From Bradyrhizobium tropiciagri (GTDB lineage: Bacteria; Pseudomonadota; Alphaproteobacteria; Rhizobiales; Xanthobacteraceae), in assembly GCF_001189845.1 (NCBI RefSeq), contig NZ_LFLZ01000001.1, positions 62,001 to 126,000 on the forward strand: 64,000 bases of DNA, written 5' to 3'. Below, in pieces: positions 37,157 to 46,982 of this stretch. Every line of letters begins with the position of its first letter. The stretch's first letter is position 1. A program made the translations under genes and the position numbers. Below the pieces are notes generated by a model that saw only the letters and a list, made by a program, of their open reading frames with translations, did not search any database and had not been told where the DNA came from.

Positions 37157-38995
37157 TCAATGATTGTCCCGCGCCACGCCGACCTTGCCGGCGATGTCGT
37201 GGTAACGCGTCGCGAGCTCGAGGCAGGCGCCGGTCGCGTGCTGGCCGACGGTCTGGCGGTAGAGCTCCTGCCACGGCGTCTGGTTGGCCGGGTGCGGGAA
37301 GCCGCCCTTGGCCTTCAGTTCGGCGCGGCGGGTGCGCAGCTCATCCTCCGAGATCATGATGTTGGCGCTGCCCTTGTTGAGGTCGATGCGCACCTTGTCG
37401 CCGCTCCTCAGGATCGCGAGCCCGCCATCGGCCGCTGCCTCCGGCGAGGCGTTGAGGATCGACGGCGAGCCGGAGGTGCCGGACTGCCTGCCGTCGCCGA
37501 TGCAGGGCAGGGACAGGATGCCGCGTTTGATCAGCGCCGCCGGCGGCTGCATGTTCACGACTTCGGCGCCGCCGGGATAGCCGATCGGGCCGGTGCCGCG
37601 GATGAACAGGATGCAGTGCTCGTCGATGTCGAGCGCGGAATCCTCGATGCGGTTGTGGTAATCCTCCGGGCCCTCGAACACGACGGCACGGCCTTCGAAG
37701 GCGTTGAGGTCCTTCGGGTTGGACAAATAGCGGTCGCGGAATTCCTTCGAGATCACGCTGGTCTTCATGATCGCGGAATCGAAGAGATTGCCGCGCAGCA
37801 CGATGAAGCCGGCGTCCTTCACCAGCGGCTTGTCGTAGCCCCAGATCACGTCGCCGTCGGGCTGCGGCGCCTCCTTGCAATTCTCGCCCATGGTGCGGCC
37901 GTTGACGGTGAGGGCGCCTTCATGGATGCGCTTGTGCTTGATCAGCTCGCGCACCACAGACGGCACGCCGCCGGCGCGGTGGTATTCCTCGCCGAGATAG
38001 AAGCCGGCCGGCTGCATGTTCACCAGCAGCGGCACATCGTGGCCGTATTTCTGCCAGTCGTCGATCGACAGCTCGACGCCGACATGGCGCGCCAGCGCAT
38101 TGATGTGGATCGGCGCATTGGTCGAGCCGCCGATCGCGGAGTTGACCACGATGCAGTTCTCGAACGCCTCGCGGGTCAGGAAGTCCGACGGCTTCAAATC
38201 TTCCCAGACCATGTCGACGATGCGTTTTCCCGTCTCGTAGGCGATCTGGCCGCGCTCGCGATAGGGCGCCGGGATCGCCGCGCAGCCCGGCAGCGAGAAG
38301 CCGAGCGCTTCGGCGAGCGAGTTCATCGTCGAGGCGGTGCCCATCGTGTTGCAATGGCCGACCGAGGGCGCCGAGGAGGCCACGATCTCGATGAACTGCT
38401 CATAGTCGATCTCGCCCGCGGCGAGCCGCTCGCGCGCCTTCCACACCACGGTGCCGGAGCCGGTGCGCTGGCCTTCGTGCCAGCCGTTCAGCATCGGCCC
38501 GCCCGACAGCACGATCGCCGGCAGGTTTACTGTCGCAGCCGCCATCATGCAGGCCGGCGTGGTCTTGTCGCAGCCGGTGGTCAGCACCACGCCGTCGAGC
38601 GGATAGCCGAACAGCACCTCGACGAGGCCGAGATAGGCGAGGTTGCGGTCGAGCGCCGCAGTCGGGCGCTTGCCTGTCTCCTGGATCGGATGGGTCGGAA
38701 ACTCCATCGCGATGCCGCCGGCGGCGCGGATGCCCTCGCGGACGCGGTGGGCAAGCTCGAGGTGATGCCGGTTGCAGGGCGACAGGTCGTTGCCGGTCTG
38801 CGCGATGCCGATGATCGGCTTGCCCGACTGCAATTCCTCGCGGGTCAGGCCGTAATTGAGGTAGCGCTCAAGATAGAGCGCGGTCATGCCCGGATTGTGC
38901 GGGTTGTCGAACCATTCCTGGGAGCGGAGCCTGCGGCCCTTGCCCTTTGTGGTCTCGCCTGCGGCGCTGTGCCCGTTGGTGTGGGGTTTTGTCAT
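37157..38995 (-). CDS. IlvD/EDD-family sugar-acid dehydratase
   Basis: The 612-residue protein belongs to the dihydroxy-acid/6-phosphogluconate dehydratase family. Three cysteines suited to bind an Fe-S cluster are present: [18 protein letters not shown] and VGHCNTMGT. The C-terminal region has [14 protein letters not shown]. Its neighbours (sugar importer, 2-keto-3-deoxy kinase, KDPG aldolase) and its extended N-terminus suggest a pentonate/hexonate dehydratase (arabinonate, galactonate or xylonate type) rather than IlvD. It converts an aldonate to a 2-keto-3-deoxy acid. It heads a minus-strand operon whose promoter region contains a LacI-like operator (39145-39160). Confidence 0.9.
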   Translation of the reverse strand: MTKPHTNGHSAAGETTKGKGRRLRSQEWFDNPHNPGMTALYLERYLNYGLTREELQSGKPIIGIAQTGNDLSPCNRHHLELAHRVREGIRAAGGIAMEFPTHPIQETGKRPTAALDRNLAYLGLVEVLFGYPLDGVVLTTGCDKTTPACMMAAATVNLPAIVLSGGPMLNGWHEGQRTGSGTVVWKARERLAAGEIDYEQFIEIVASSAPSVGHCNTMGTASTMNSLAEALGFSLPGCAAIPAPYRERGQIAYETGKRIVDMVWEDLKPSDFLTREAFENCIVVNSAIGGSTNAPIHINALARHVGVELSIDDWQKYGHDVPLLVNMQPAGFYLGEEYHRAGGVPSVVRELIKHKRIHEGALTVNGRTMGENCKEAPQPDGDVIWGYDKPLVKDAGFIVLRGNLFDSAIMKTSVISKEFRDRYLSNPKDLNAFEGRAVVFEGPEDYHNRIEDSALDIDEHCILFIRGTGPIGYPGGAEVVNMQPPAALIKRGILSLPCIGDGRQSGTSGSPSILNASPEAAADGGLAILRSGDKVRIDLNKGSANIMISEDELRTRRAELKAKGGFPHPANQTPWQELYRQTVGQHATGACLELATRYHDIAGKVGVARDNH

Positions 38996-39144
38996 TGGTT
39001 TCTCCCGCAATGCAAATCTTGCTGGGCCCATTCAAGGGCTCTGGTTCAACGTTGTTCTACCTTGCGCAAATCGTCGGGCATTACAAACTCAGGCGATCAC
39101 GCGGAGGTGTTTCACTGGATGGATTGGACCTTAGTTGAAGGCAC

Positions 39145-39160
39145 TTGGTTGCGCTATCAT
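39145..39160. promoter_or_regulatory. LacI-family operator-like site upstream of the dehydratase operon
   Basis: TTGGTTGCGCTATCAT matches 13 of 16 positions of the idealised LacI-type palindrome TTGGTAGCGCTACCAA. It lies about 150 bases before the dehydratase start. A second site is at 40277-40292 in front of the importer operon. Confidence 0.55.
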
Positions 39161-39206
39161 TTTGTCATTTTTCGCGTCCTTGTGACGGGCTGGTGTCGGG
39201 TGGATG

Positions 39207-40235
39207 TCAGCTGCGTCGCGCTGAGCTTTGCCGTTCGATGACACTGAAGCCGAGGTCGACGACGGGCTCAGCGGGCCGGCGGCCTTCCAGCGTCTCGATC
39301 ACCATCATGGCAGCGTTTCTGCCCATTTCGTAGCGATTGGTGCGGACGCTGCTCAGCGTCGGCTCGCTCGAGGCCATGAATTCGAGGTCGTTGAAGCCGA
39401 CGATCGCCATCTGCTCCGGCACCGCCATGTGGCGGCGCTTGCATTCGAACAGCGCGCCGAGCGCAAGGTCGTCATTGACGCAGAACACCGCGTCGATGTC
39501 GGGCGCCTTGGCGAGCAGGTCGGCAAACAGCGTCCCGCCCAGCGTCACCGAGGTCGGTATCGCCGTCGTGACGATGAGCCGCGGATCGAACAGCGCGGCC
39601 TCGGTCATCGCGGCGCGATAGCCGTCCAGCCGCCGCTGCACCCGCGGATCCATCCGTGCGCCGAGGAAGCCGATCCGCCGGTAGCCCTGCGCGAGGAGGT
39701 GGGCGATTGCGGCTTTTGCCGCGTCAAAATGCGAGAATCCGATCATCATGTCGATCGGGGCGGGGCCGACCTCCATGATCTGCACGATCGGGCAATCGAC
39801 CGTTTCCATGATTCGGTGGGAATCGGCGGTCTGGTTGATGCCGGTAATGATCAGCCCGGCCGGCTTCTGTGCCAGAAAAAGACGCAGCAGCCGCTCTTCC
39901 TGCAGGATACTGTAGCGGGTGTTGGCGAGCTGAATGCTGTAGCGGCTGCCGTCGAGCGCGTCATAGATGCCGCGCAGCACGTCGGCGAACACATTGTTGG
40001 TCAGCGACGGGATCAGGACACCGATCACCTCGGTGCGCTGCGACGCAAGCGCGCGTGCCGCGAGATTGGGCACATAGCCGAGTTCTTTTGCCGCACTCTC
40101 GACCCGGGCGCGCTTGCCGGCCGACAGTGCCTCCGGATTCCTGAAGAAACGCGAGGCCGTAATCGGACTGACGCCGGCGAGCTTCGCGACTTCGGCGAGC
40201 CGGATCTTGCCAGGCGTGATGCGCTTTCGGGCCAT
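39207..40235 (-). CDS. LacI-family transcriptional regulator of the sugar cluster
   Basis: This 342-residue regulator has an N-terminal helix-turn-helix (LAEVAKLAGVSPITASRFF) with hinge helix (NLAARALAS), then a periplasmic-binding-protein-like sugar domain. It is divergent from the ABC importer operon and upstream of the dehydratase operon on its own strand. Palindromes of LacI type lie in both promoter regions, so it probably represses both arms until its sugar ligand binds. The ligand itself is not readable from sequence. Confidence 0.92.
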   Translation of the reverse strand: MARKRITPGKIRLAEVAKLAGVSPITASRFFRNPEALSAGKRARVESAAKELGYVPNLAARALASQRTEVIGVLIPSLTNNVFADVLRGIYDALDGSRYSIQLANTRYSILQEERLLRLFLAQKPAGLIITGINQTADSHRIMETVDCPIVQIMEVGPAPIDMMIGFSHFDAAKAAIAHLLAQGYRRIGFLGARMDPRVQRRLDGYRAAMTEAALFDPRLIVTTAIPTSVTLGGTLFADLLAKAPDIDAVFCVNDDLALGALFECKRRHMAVPEQMAIVGFNDLEFMASSEPTLSSVRTNRYEMGRNAAMMVIETLEGRRPAEPVVDLGFSVIERQSSARRS

Positions 40236-40276
40236 TTGCCGCTCATATCACGACGTTCGTCGCAGACAAACCGATA

Positions 40277-40292
40277 TTGACAGCGCTACCAA
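40277..40292. promoter_or_regulatory. LacI-family operator-like site in the regulator/importer intergenic region
   Basis: TTGACAGCGCTACCAA has the AGCGCT core and 14 of 16 matches to the ideal palindrome TTGGTAGCGCTACCAA. It is 42 bases before the regulator start and 150 bases before the importer start, so it could serve autoregulation and control of the importer operon. Confidence 0.6.
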
Positions 40293-40441
40293 GCGATTGC
40301 TAATCGAACGATTGCCAAAACCGGATAAACTGCGGACAATATCGTCAGTCCAACAGAGCCGCGCGCCCAGCGTGGCCGGAACAAAACAGAGCGGTGGCGG
40401 CACTCGTCGTACGCCGTCGGGAACTTGAGGGAGGGAAGTGG

Positions 40442-41509
40442 ATGTCGTCGGTCCAGATTCGCGACGTGCGGAAATCGTTCGGTAATTTTGAAGTCCTGCA
40501 CGGCGTGTCGATCCCGATCGAGGACGGCGAATTCGTCGTTCTCGTCGGCCCGTCGGGCTGCGGCAAGTCGACCCTGCTGCGCATGCTGGCGGGACTTGAG
40601 AACATCACCTCGGGAACGATCTCGATCGGTGACCGCGTCGTCAACAATGTCCAGCCCAAAGAGCGCGACATTGCGATGGTGTTCCAGAACTACGCGCTCT
40701 ATCCGCACATGACGGTTGCCGACAATATGGGCTTCTCGTTGAAGCTGCGCGGCGCCAAGCCCGACGAAATCTCCACCGGCGTCAAGCGCGCGGCGGAAAT
40801 CCTTGCTTTGACCCCGCTGCTCGAGCGCTATCCGCGCCAGCTCTCCGGCGGCCAGCGCCAGCGTGTCGCGATGGGCCGCGCCATCGTGCGCGATCCGCAA
40901 GTGTTCCTATTCGACGAGCCGCTGTCGAACCTCGACGCCAAGCTGCGCGTGGCGATGCGCACCGAGATCAAGGAGCTGCACCAGCGGCTGAAGACCACGA
41001 CGGTCTACGTCACGCACGACCAGATCGAGGCGATGACCATGGCCGACAAGATTGTGGTGATGCATGACGGCATCGTCGAGCAGATGGGCTCGCCGCTCGA
41101 GCTGTATGACACGCCGGCGAACCAGTTCGTCGCCGGCTTCATCGGCTCACCCGCAATGAATTTCCTCAAGGGCAATGTGAAGGTGAACGGCGCCGCCTAT
41201 TTCGAAGGGCCGAACGGGGTCAAGCTGCCGCTAAAATCCGCGCCGGCCAATTCCGACGGCAAGCCTGCGGTGTACGGCGTGCGGCCGGAGCATTTCACCA
41301 TCGCCGATGACGGCGCAGAGGCCGAGATCGTGGTGGTCGAGCCGACCGGCTCGGAGACCCAGGTGTTCGCCAAGCTCGGCGGCGAGCAGGTCGTCGCGGT
41401 GTTCCGCGAGCGCCATCTGTTCAATCCCGGCGACAAGGTTCGGCTCAAGCCGGATCCGGGCCTGGTTCATCTGTTCGACGATGCGACGGGGAAACGACTG
41501 AATAGCTGA
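40442..41509 (+). CDS. Sugar ABC transporter ATP-binding protein (UgpC/MsmK type)
   Basis: This 355-residue ATPase has Walker A (GPSGCGKST), Q-loop ([10 protein letters not shown]), signature (LSGGQRQR) and Walker B ([13 protein letters not shown]). The H-loop is [13 protein letters not shown]-terminal TOBE/MalK-like regulatory domain follows. It energises the importer formed by the next three genes. ATG 40442 has GGGAGGGAA upstream; the longer open frame upstream is non-coding leader. It is the first gene of the + strand operon and faces the LacI regulator. Confidence 0.94.
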   Translation: MSSVQIRDVRKSFGNFEVLHGVSIPIEDGEFVVLVGPSGCGKSTLLRMLAGLENITSGTISIGDRVVNNVQPKERDIAMVFQNYALYPHMTVADNMGFSLKLRGAKPDEISTGVKRAAEILALTPLLERYPRQLSGGQRQRVAMGRAIVRDPQVFLFDEPLSNLDAKLRVAMRTEIKELHQRLKTTTVYVTHDQIEAMTMADKIVVMHDGIVEQMGSPLELYDTPANQFVAGFIGSPAMNFLKGNVKVNGAAYFEGPNGVKLPLKSAPANSDGKPAVYGVRPEHFTIADDGAEAEIVVVEPTGSETQVFAKLGGEQVVAVFRERHLFNPGDKVRLKPDPGLVHLFDDATGKRLNS

Positions 41510-41586
41510 CGGACTGATCGATCATAATGGCCGACCAACAGGCCAGATCAAAAAACAATAAAAACACATTTATTGGGAGAAGGACG

Positions 41587-42906
41587 ATGCACGATTTGAC
41601 TCGCCGCTCGCTACTTCAGGGCGGCACCGCGCTGGCCGCAGCCGGGATGCTCACCGGGCCGGCGCTGTTTGACTTCGCCAAGGCCTGGGCGCAGAGCGCG
41701 CCCTGGAAGGCGGAGCCCGGCGCCAAGCTCACCGTGATGCGCTGGAAGCGCTTCGTGCCCGCGGAAGACGACGCGTTCAATGCCATGGTGGCGGCATTCA
41801 AGGCGGCAACCGGCACCGAGATGAACGTGTTCAGCGAGTCCTTCGAGGACGTGCAGCCGAAGGCTTCGGTTGCCGCCAACACCGGCTCGGGTCTCGACCT
41901 CGCCTGGGGCCTGCACACGCTGCCGCAGCTGTTCCCGACCAAGGTTCTCAAGATGAACGACGTTGCCGACTATCTCGGCAACAAATATGGCGGCTGGACG
42001 GATGCGGCGGCCAAGACCTGCAAGCTCGGCAATGATTGGCTTGGCATCCCCGTCGCCACCAACGGCGGGTACATGACCTACCGCAAGTCGGCGACCGACA
42101 AGGCGGGCTTCAAGGAATTCCCGAAGGATTTTCCGGGCTTCCTCGAGATGTGCAAGGCATTGAAGGCGAACAACACGCCGGCCGGCTTTGCGCTGGGACA
42201 TGCCAGCGGCGACGCCAACGGCTGGCTGCACTGGCTGCTCTGGGGCCACAACGCCTGGACCGTCGACAAGGACGACAAGGTCATCATCAACTCGCCGGAG
42301 ACGATGAAGGCGCTGGAATATGCCAAGGCGCTGTCGGAGACCTTCATTCCCGGCGTCGCATCCTGGAACGACTCCTCCAACAACAAGGCGTTCCTGGCCG
42401 GCGAGCTCTATTGCACGCTCAACGGCATTTCCATTTACGTGGCGGCCAAAACCGATCCCACCAAGAAGGAACTTGCCGAGGACACCTATCACGCGCTGCA
42501 CCCGATCGGTCCGATCGGCAAGCCGACGGAATTGCAGCTGGCGTTTCCAATCCTTGCCTTCAACTTCACCAAATATCCGAATGCCGCAAAGGCGTTCGTC
42601 GCGTTCATGCTGGAGAAGGAGCAGTACGACAAGTGGCTGGATGGTGCCCAAGGCTACCTTACGCAAACGCTGAATGCGTATGAGTCGGCGCCGGTGTGGA
42701 CGGCGGACCCCAAGAACGCCGTGTTCGCGCAGGCCTCCAAGCGCACGCTCCCGGCCTCCGGCATCGGCACGCCCGGCGAGAAGGCGGCGACCGCAATCGC
42801 CGACTTTATCGTGGTCGACATGTTCGCGAACTACTGCACCGGTGCGAAGGACGGCAAGGCCGCGATGGTGGAAGCCGAGCGGCAATTGAAGCGCATCTAT
42901 CGCTGA
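41587..42906 (+). CDS. Sugar ABC transporter substrate-binding protein
   Basis: This protein of about 439 residues starts with a twin-arginine-type signal (TRRSLLQGGTALAAAGM), unusual but known among alphaproteobacterial binding proteins. The family-1 (MalE-like) solute-binding fold follows (LTVMRWKRFVPAEDDAFN, LAWGLHTLPQLFPTK). GGGAGAAGGACG precedes ATG 41587. It binds a sugar or polyol in the periplasm for the MalF/MalG-like permeases downstream. A strong hairpin follows its stop. Confidence 0.9.
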   Translation: MHDLTRRSLLQGGTALAAAGMLTGPALFDFAKAWAQSAPWKAEPGAKLTVMRWKRFVPAEDDAFNAMVAAFKAATGTEMNVFSESFEDVQPKASVAANTGSGLDLAWGLHTLPQLFPTKVLKMNDVADYLGNKYGGWTDAAAKTCKLGNDWLGIPVATNGGYMTYRKSATDKAGFKEFPKDFPGFLEMCKALKANNTPAGFALGHASGDANGWLHWLLWGHNAWTVDKDDKVIINSPETMKALEYAKALSETFIPGVASWNDSSNNKAFLAGELYCTLNGISIYVAAKTDPTKKELAEDTYHALHPIGPIGKPTELQLAFPILAFNFTKYPNAAKAFVAFMLEKEQYDKWLDGAQGYLTQTLNAYESAPVWTADPKNAVFAQASKRTLPASGIGTPGEKAATAIADFIVVDMFANYCTGAKDGKAAMVEAERQLKRIYR

Positions 42907-42916
42907 TGTGAACGGC

Positions 42917-42942
42917 GCGGGCGGCGGATTGCCGCCGCTCGC
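42917..42942 (+). promoter_or_regulatory. Intercistronic hairpin after the binding-protein gene
   Basis: Bases 42917-42927 pair with 42932-42942 over 11 positions, one of them a G-U pair, around a 4-base loop (ATTG). It begins ten bases after the binding-protein stop and has no T-run. It probably stabilises the upstream mRNA, giving more binding protein than permease, as in malE-malF type operons. Confidence 0.6.
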
Positions 42943-43015
42943 ACCATCATTGGAATGCCATAACTGGAATATTGCGTGGTCATGCTCAATCCATTGAGCA
43001 ATCGGGACATCGCCC

Positions 43016-43975
43016 ATGGCTGACATTGCGCTCGCGCCGCGACGTGCGAAGACCGAAATCCGCGAAGCGACCGCCTGGGACAAGCTACGCCACAACAAGA
43101 ACTGGCTCGGCTTCTGGTTCATGTTGCCGGCGTTGGCGTTCCTGATCTTCTTCCTGGCCTATCCGCTGGGGCTCGGGATCTGGCTGTCGTTCACGGATGC
43201 GCGGATCGGGCGCGTCGGCCACTACATCGGCACCGAGAACTATGAATGGCTGTGGGACGATTCGATCTTCTGGCTGTCGGTGTTCAACACGCTGATCTAC
43301 ACCTTCATCGCCAGCGCCATCAAATTCGCGGTCGGGCTCTATCTGGCGCTGCTGCTCAACGAGCGCATGCCGTTCAAGGCGCTGCTGCGCGCCGCCGTGC
43401 TGATCCCCTTCATCGTGCCGACCGTGCTGTCGGCGCTGGCGTTCTGGTGGATCTTCGATTCCCAGTTCTCGATCATCTCCTGGTCGCTGAAGCATCTCGG
43501 CCTGATCACGCAAAACATCAATTTCCTCGGCGACAGCACCTGGGCGCGGATCTGCGTGATCTTCGCCAATATCTGGCGCGGCGTGCCGTTCGTCGCGATC
43601 ACGCTGCTGGCGGGCCTGCAGACCGTGCAGCCTTCGCTCTATGAAGCGGCGACGCTGGATGGCGCCTCGCGCTGGCAGATGTTCCGCTTCATCACCTATC
43701 CCTTGCTGACGCCGATCATCGCCGTCGTGATGACCTTCTCGGTGCTGTTCACCTTCACCGACTTCCAGCTGATCTGGGCGATGACCCGCGGCGGCCCGGT
43801 CAACGCCACCCATCTGATGGCGACGCTGTCCTACCAGCGCGCGATCATCGCCGGGCAATTGGGCGAGGGGGCTGCGATCTCGAGCGCGATGATCCCGTTC
43901 CTGCTCGCTGCCATCATGGTGTCCTGGTTCGGCCTGCAGCGCCGGAAGTGGCAACAGGGAGAGAGCAATGATTGA
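43016..43975 (+). CDS. Sugar ABC transporter permease, MalF/UgpA type
   Basis: This 319-residue protein has six or so membrane helices. The EAA loop (EAATLDGASRWQMFRFITYPLLTP) contacts the ATPase. A short cytosolic N-terminus precedes WFMLPALAFLIFFLAYPLGLGIWLSF. It pairs with the following permease to form the transmembrane pore. It is separated from the binding-protein gene by a 109-base gap with a strong hairpin. Confidence 0.93.
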   Translation: MADIALAPRRAKTEIREATAWDKLRHNKNWLGFWFMLPALAFLIFFLAYPLGLGIWLSFTDARIGRVGHYIGTENYEWLWDDSIFWLSVFNTLIYTFIASAIKFAVGLYLALLLNERMPFKALLRAAVLIPFIVPTVLSALAFWWIFDSQFSIISWSLKHLGLITQNINFLGDSTWARICVIFANIWRGVPFVAITLLAGLQTVQPSLYEAATLDGASRWQMFRFITYPLLTPIIAVVMTFSVLFTFTDFQLIWAMTRGGPVNATHLMATLSYQRAIIAGQLGEGAAISSAMIPFLLAAIMVSWFGLQRRKWQQGESND

Positions 43976-44040
43976 TCTCTGCCGCTTGCTGGTATCTTTG
44001 CGCGAACGGGGCAAGCCCCGCGCGCGCCCGGGAGAGAACA

Positions 44041-44964
44041 ATGACTGACCTCCCCGCACAGAAGGCCGACCTCAAGTCCATCCTGTCGACGCCGGCGCGC
44101 GTCGATAACAGCGAGGGCATGAGCTATTTGCAGTCGGTGCCGCGGCGGATCGTGACGCTCTACATCCCGCTGTCGATCATCGTCATCATCCTGCTGTTCC
44201 CGTTCTATTGGATGGGGCTGACGGCAATCAAGCCGGACGACCAGCTGCTCGACCTCGACAGGTACAATCCGTTCTGGACCTGGAATCCGACCTTCAAGCA
44301 CATCCACAAGCTGCTGTTCGAGAGCTATTATCCGCACTGGCTCTGGAACACGATGTATGTGGCGATCGGCGCCACCGTGCTGTCGATCATCGCGAGCGTG
44401 CTCGCGGCCTACGCGATCGTGCGGTTGCGCTACAAGGGCGCCAATGTGGTCGGCGGCCTGATCTTCCTGGCCTATCTGGTGCCGCCGTCGATCCTGTTCA
44501 TTCCGCTTGCCACCGTCGTGTTCCAGTACGGCCTGTTCGACTCGCCCTTAGCGCTGATCCTGACCTATCCGACGATCCTGATCCCGTTCTCGACCTGGCT
44601 GCTGATGGGCTATTTCAAGACCATCCCGTTCGAGCTCGAGGAGTGCGCACTGATCGACGGCGCCAGCCGCTGGCAGATCCTGATCAAGATCGTGCTGCCG
44701 CTCGCCATTCCCGGCCTGATCTCGGCCTTCATCTTCTGCTTCACGTTGTGCTGGAACGAGTTCATCTACGCGCTGACGTTCCTGCAATCGACCCCGAACA
44801 AGACCGTGCCGGTCGCGATCGTCAACGAATTCGTTGACGGTGACATCTATCGCTGGGGTTCCCTGATGGCAGGGGCGCTATGCGGCTCGCTGCCGCTGGT
44901 TATTCTTTACGCGTTCTTCGTTGAGCATTATGTCTCGGCGATGACGGGTGCCGTGAAAGAATAG
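44041..44964 (+). CDS. Sugar ABC transporter permease, MalG/UgpE type
   Basis: This 307-residue permease has the EAA-like loop EECALIDGASRWQILIKIVLP and helices such as LYIPLSIIVIILLFPFYWMGL at the start. GGGAGAGAAC precedes ATG 44041. It completes the importer with the MalF-type protein and the UgpC-type ATPase. The 65-base gap to the previous gene contains a second copy of the gene-start motif GGGAGAG but no structure. Confidence 0.93.
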   Translation: MTDLPAQKADLKSILSTPARVDNSEGMSYLQSVPRRIVTLYIPLSIIVIILLFPFYWMGLTAIKPDDQLLDLDRYNPFWTWNPTFKHIHKLLFESYYPHWLWNTMYVAIGATVLSIIASVLAAYAIVRLRYKGANVVGGLIFLAYLVPPSILFIPLATVVFQYGLFDSPLALILTYPTILIPFSTWLLMGYFKTIPFELEECALIDGASRWQILIKIVLPLAIPGLISAFIFCFTLCWNEFIYALTFLQSTPNKTVPVAIVNEFVDGDIYRWGSLMAGALCGSLPLVILYAFFVEHYVSAMTGAVKE

Positions 44965-45014
44965 GCGCAAGGCCCGCATCTGAATTCGAACAAGAGAAGA
45001 AAAGGAGCAGGGTC

Positions 45015-46001
45015 GTGCACATTCTGATTCTGGGCGCCGCCGGCATGGTCGGCCGCAAGCTGACCGAACGTCTGCTGCGTGAGGGCCGCCTCGGCAAGCA
45101 GGACATCACCAGGATGACCTTGCAGGACGTGGTCGCGCCGCAGAAGCCCGCGAACGCCGCGATCCCTGTCAGTGTCGTCGCGTCCGATTTTGCCGACGCC
45201 GGCGCTGCCGCGCCCCTGATCGCCGAGCGCCCCGACGTGATCTTCCATCTCGCGGCGATCGTCTCGGGCGAAGCGGAGGCCGAGTTCGACAAGGGCTACC
45301 GGATCAATCTCGACGGCACCCGCTATCTGATCGACGCGATCCGCGCCGTCGGCGGCGGCTACAAGCCGCGGCTGGTGTTCACCTCCTCGATCGCGGTGTT
45401 CGGCGCTCCGTTCCCCGAGAAGATCGGCGACGAGTTCTTCCACACGCCGCTGACCAGCTATGGCACGCAGAAGTCGATCTGCGAGCTCCTGATCAACGAC
45501 TACACGCGCAAGGGCCTGCTGGACGGAATATCCATTCGCTTGCCTACAATTTGCGTGCGCCCGGGCAGGCCGAACAAGGCGGCGTCCGGCTTCTTCTCCA
45601 ACATCATCCGCGAGCCGCTGGCGGGCGAGGAGGCTGTCCTGCCGGTGTCCGAGGACGTGCGTCATTGGCACGCCTCGCCGAAGTCGGCGGTCGGCTTCCT
45701 GATCCATGCCGGCACGATGGATCTCAACGCGATGGGCCCGCGGCGCAATCTCAGCATGCCCGGGATGTCGGTCACCGTCGGCGAGCAGATCGCCTCGCTC
45801 GAGCGCGTCGCCGGCAAGAACGTCACCGCGCGGATCAAGCGGGTGCCCGATCCGACCATCATCAGCATCGTCTCGGGCTGGCCGCGCGATTTCGCCACCG
45901 ACCGCGCGCTGAAGCTCGGCTTCACCACTGCCGAGAAGACGTTCGACGACATTATCCGCATCCACATCGAGGACGAGCTGGGCGGCAAATTTGCTGCCTA
46001 G
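45015..46001 (+). CDS. NAD-dependent epimerase/dehydratase family, D-erythronate dehydrogenase (DenD)-like
   Basis: This 328-residue extended SDR has the Rossmann motif GAAGMVG at the N-terminus and the catalytic Tyr-x-x-x-Lys in TSYGTQKSICE. Its C-terminal half contains IRLPTICVRPGRPNKAASGFFS, typical of the DenD/uronate-dehydrogenase-like branch. The start is GTG 45015 behind AAAGGAGCAGG. DenD oxidises D-erythronate, but members are also found in other sugar-acid routes. Here it could be the first oxidation of the imported sugar. Family call is good, substrate open. Confidence 0.85.
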   Translation: MHILILGAAGMVGRKLTERLLREGRLGKQDITRMTLQDVVAPQKPANAAIPVSVVASDFADAGAAAPLIAERPDVIFHLAAIVSGEAEAEFDKGYRINLDGTRYLIDAIRAVGGGYKPRLVFTSSIAVFGAPFPEKIGDEFFHTPLTSYGTQKSICELLINDYTRKGLLDGISIRLPTICVRPGRPNKAASGFFSNIIREPLAGEEAVLPVSEDVRHWHASPKSAVGFLIHAGTMDLNAMGPRRNLSMPGMSVTVGEQIASLERVAGKNVTARIKRVPDPTIISIVSGWPRDFATDRALKLGFTTAEKTFDDIIRIHIEDELGGKFAA

Positions 46002-46025
46002 CTCCGCAGGCGCGCGGGTCTTGGT

Positions 46026-46982
46026 ATGACCAGGGTTGCCAGCATCGGCGAATGCATGATCGAGCTGCGCCAGGCGCCGGGCGGCCAGCCCGGCGGGCTT
46101 TATTCGCGCTCCTATGGCGGCGACACGCTCAACACCGCGGTCTATCTGTCCCGGCTCGGCGTCCACATCGATTACATCACGGCGCTTGGCGATGATCCGC
46201 TCAGCGATGAGATGATCGCCGGCTGGGCGGCGGAAGGCATCGGGACCAAGCATGTCGTGCGATTGGCCGGCAAGCTGCCCGGGCTCTACATGATCCAGAC
46301 CGACGACAGGGGCGAGCGGCGCTTCTTCCACTGGCGCGACAGCGCCGCCGCCCGCGAGCTGATGGACCTGCCCGATACGGAAGATCTGCTGAACTCGCTC
46401 GCGACGTACGATCTCGTCTATCTCTCGGCGATCACGCTCTCAATCCTGCGCGAGGACGGACGGGAGCGGCTGATGGCGGCGCTGAAGCGGGCGCGGCTCC
46501 TTGGCACGCGCTTCGCGTTCGATACCAATTTCCGCGCCCGCGGCTGGCCGGACCTGACCGTCGCGCGGCAGGTGTTCAGCAGCGCGTTCGAGACTGCCGA
46601 TATCGTGCTGGCGTCGACCGAAGACCTAGCACCGCTCTATCCCGGCGAGAGCAACACGGCGCTGCTCGCCGGCATCTCGAGCCCTGAGGTCGTGCTGAAG
46701 CTCGCCGAGCCCGCCTGCATCGTGCGCTCCCACGCAGGGACGAACGAGGTGAGGGCGGAGCCGCTGATCAAGCCGGTGGTCGATACCACGGCGGCCGGCG
46801 ACAGTTTCGCCGCGGCCTATCTTGCCGCACGGCTCGGTGGCGCCGAGCCCACGGAGGCGGCGCGCGCCGGCCACCGTCTGGCCGGCGTCGTGGTGTGCTA
46901 TCCCGGCGCGATCATTCCACGCTACGCCATGCCGCCGAAGAAGGCGCCTCGTCCCCCACCATCCCGCAAGGCCTCGCTATGA
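46026..46982 (+). CDS. PfkB-family sugar kinase, 2-keto-3-deoxygluconate kinase-like
   Basis: This 318-residue ribokinase-fold protein has the N-terminal glycine pair region (SYGGDTLNTAVYLSRLG). The PfkB signature 2 is DTTAAGDSFAAAYLAARLG, with the catalytic Asp in AAGDSF. It overlaps the downstream aldolase start by four bases (ATGA), and the pair strongly suggests KDG kinase followed by KDPG aldolase. It phosphorylates the 2-keto-3-deoxy acid made by the dehydratase. The aldolase neighbour makes this assignment better than for kinase sequence alone. Confidence 0.88.
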   Translation: MTRVASIGECMIELRQAPGGQPGGLYSRSYGGDTLNTAVYLSRLGVHIDYITALGDDPLSDEMIAGWAAEGIGTKHVVRLAGKLPGLYMIQTDDRGERRFFHWRDSAAARELMDLPDTEDLLNSLATYDLVYLSAITLSILREDGRERLMAALKRARLLGTRFAFDTNFRARGWPDLTVARQVFSSAFETADIVLASTEDLAPLYPGESNTALLAGISSPEVVLKLAEPACIVRSHAGTNEVRAEPLIKPVVDTTAAGDSFAAAYLAARLGGAEPTEAARAGHRLAGVVVCYPGAIIPRYAMPPKKAPRPPPSRKASL

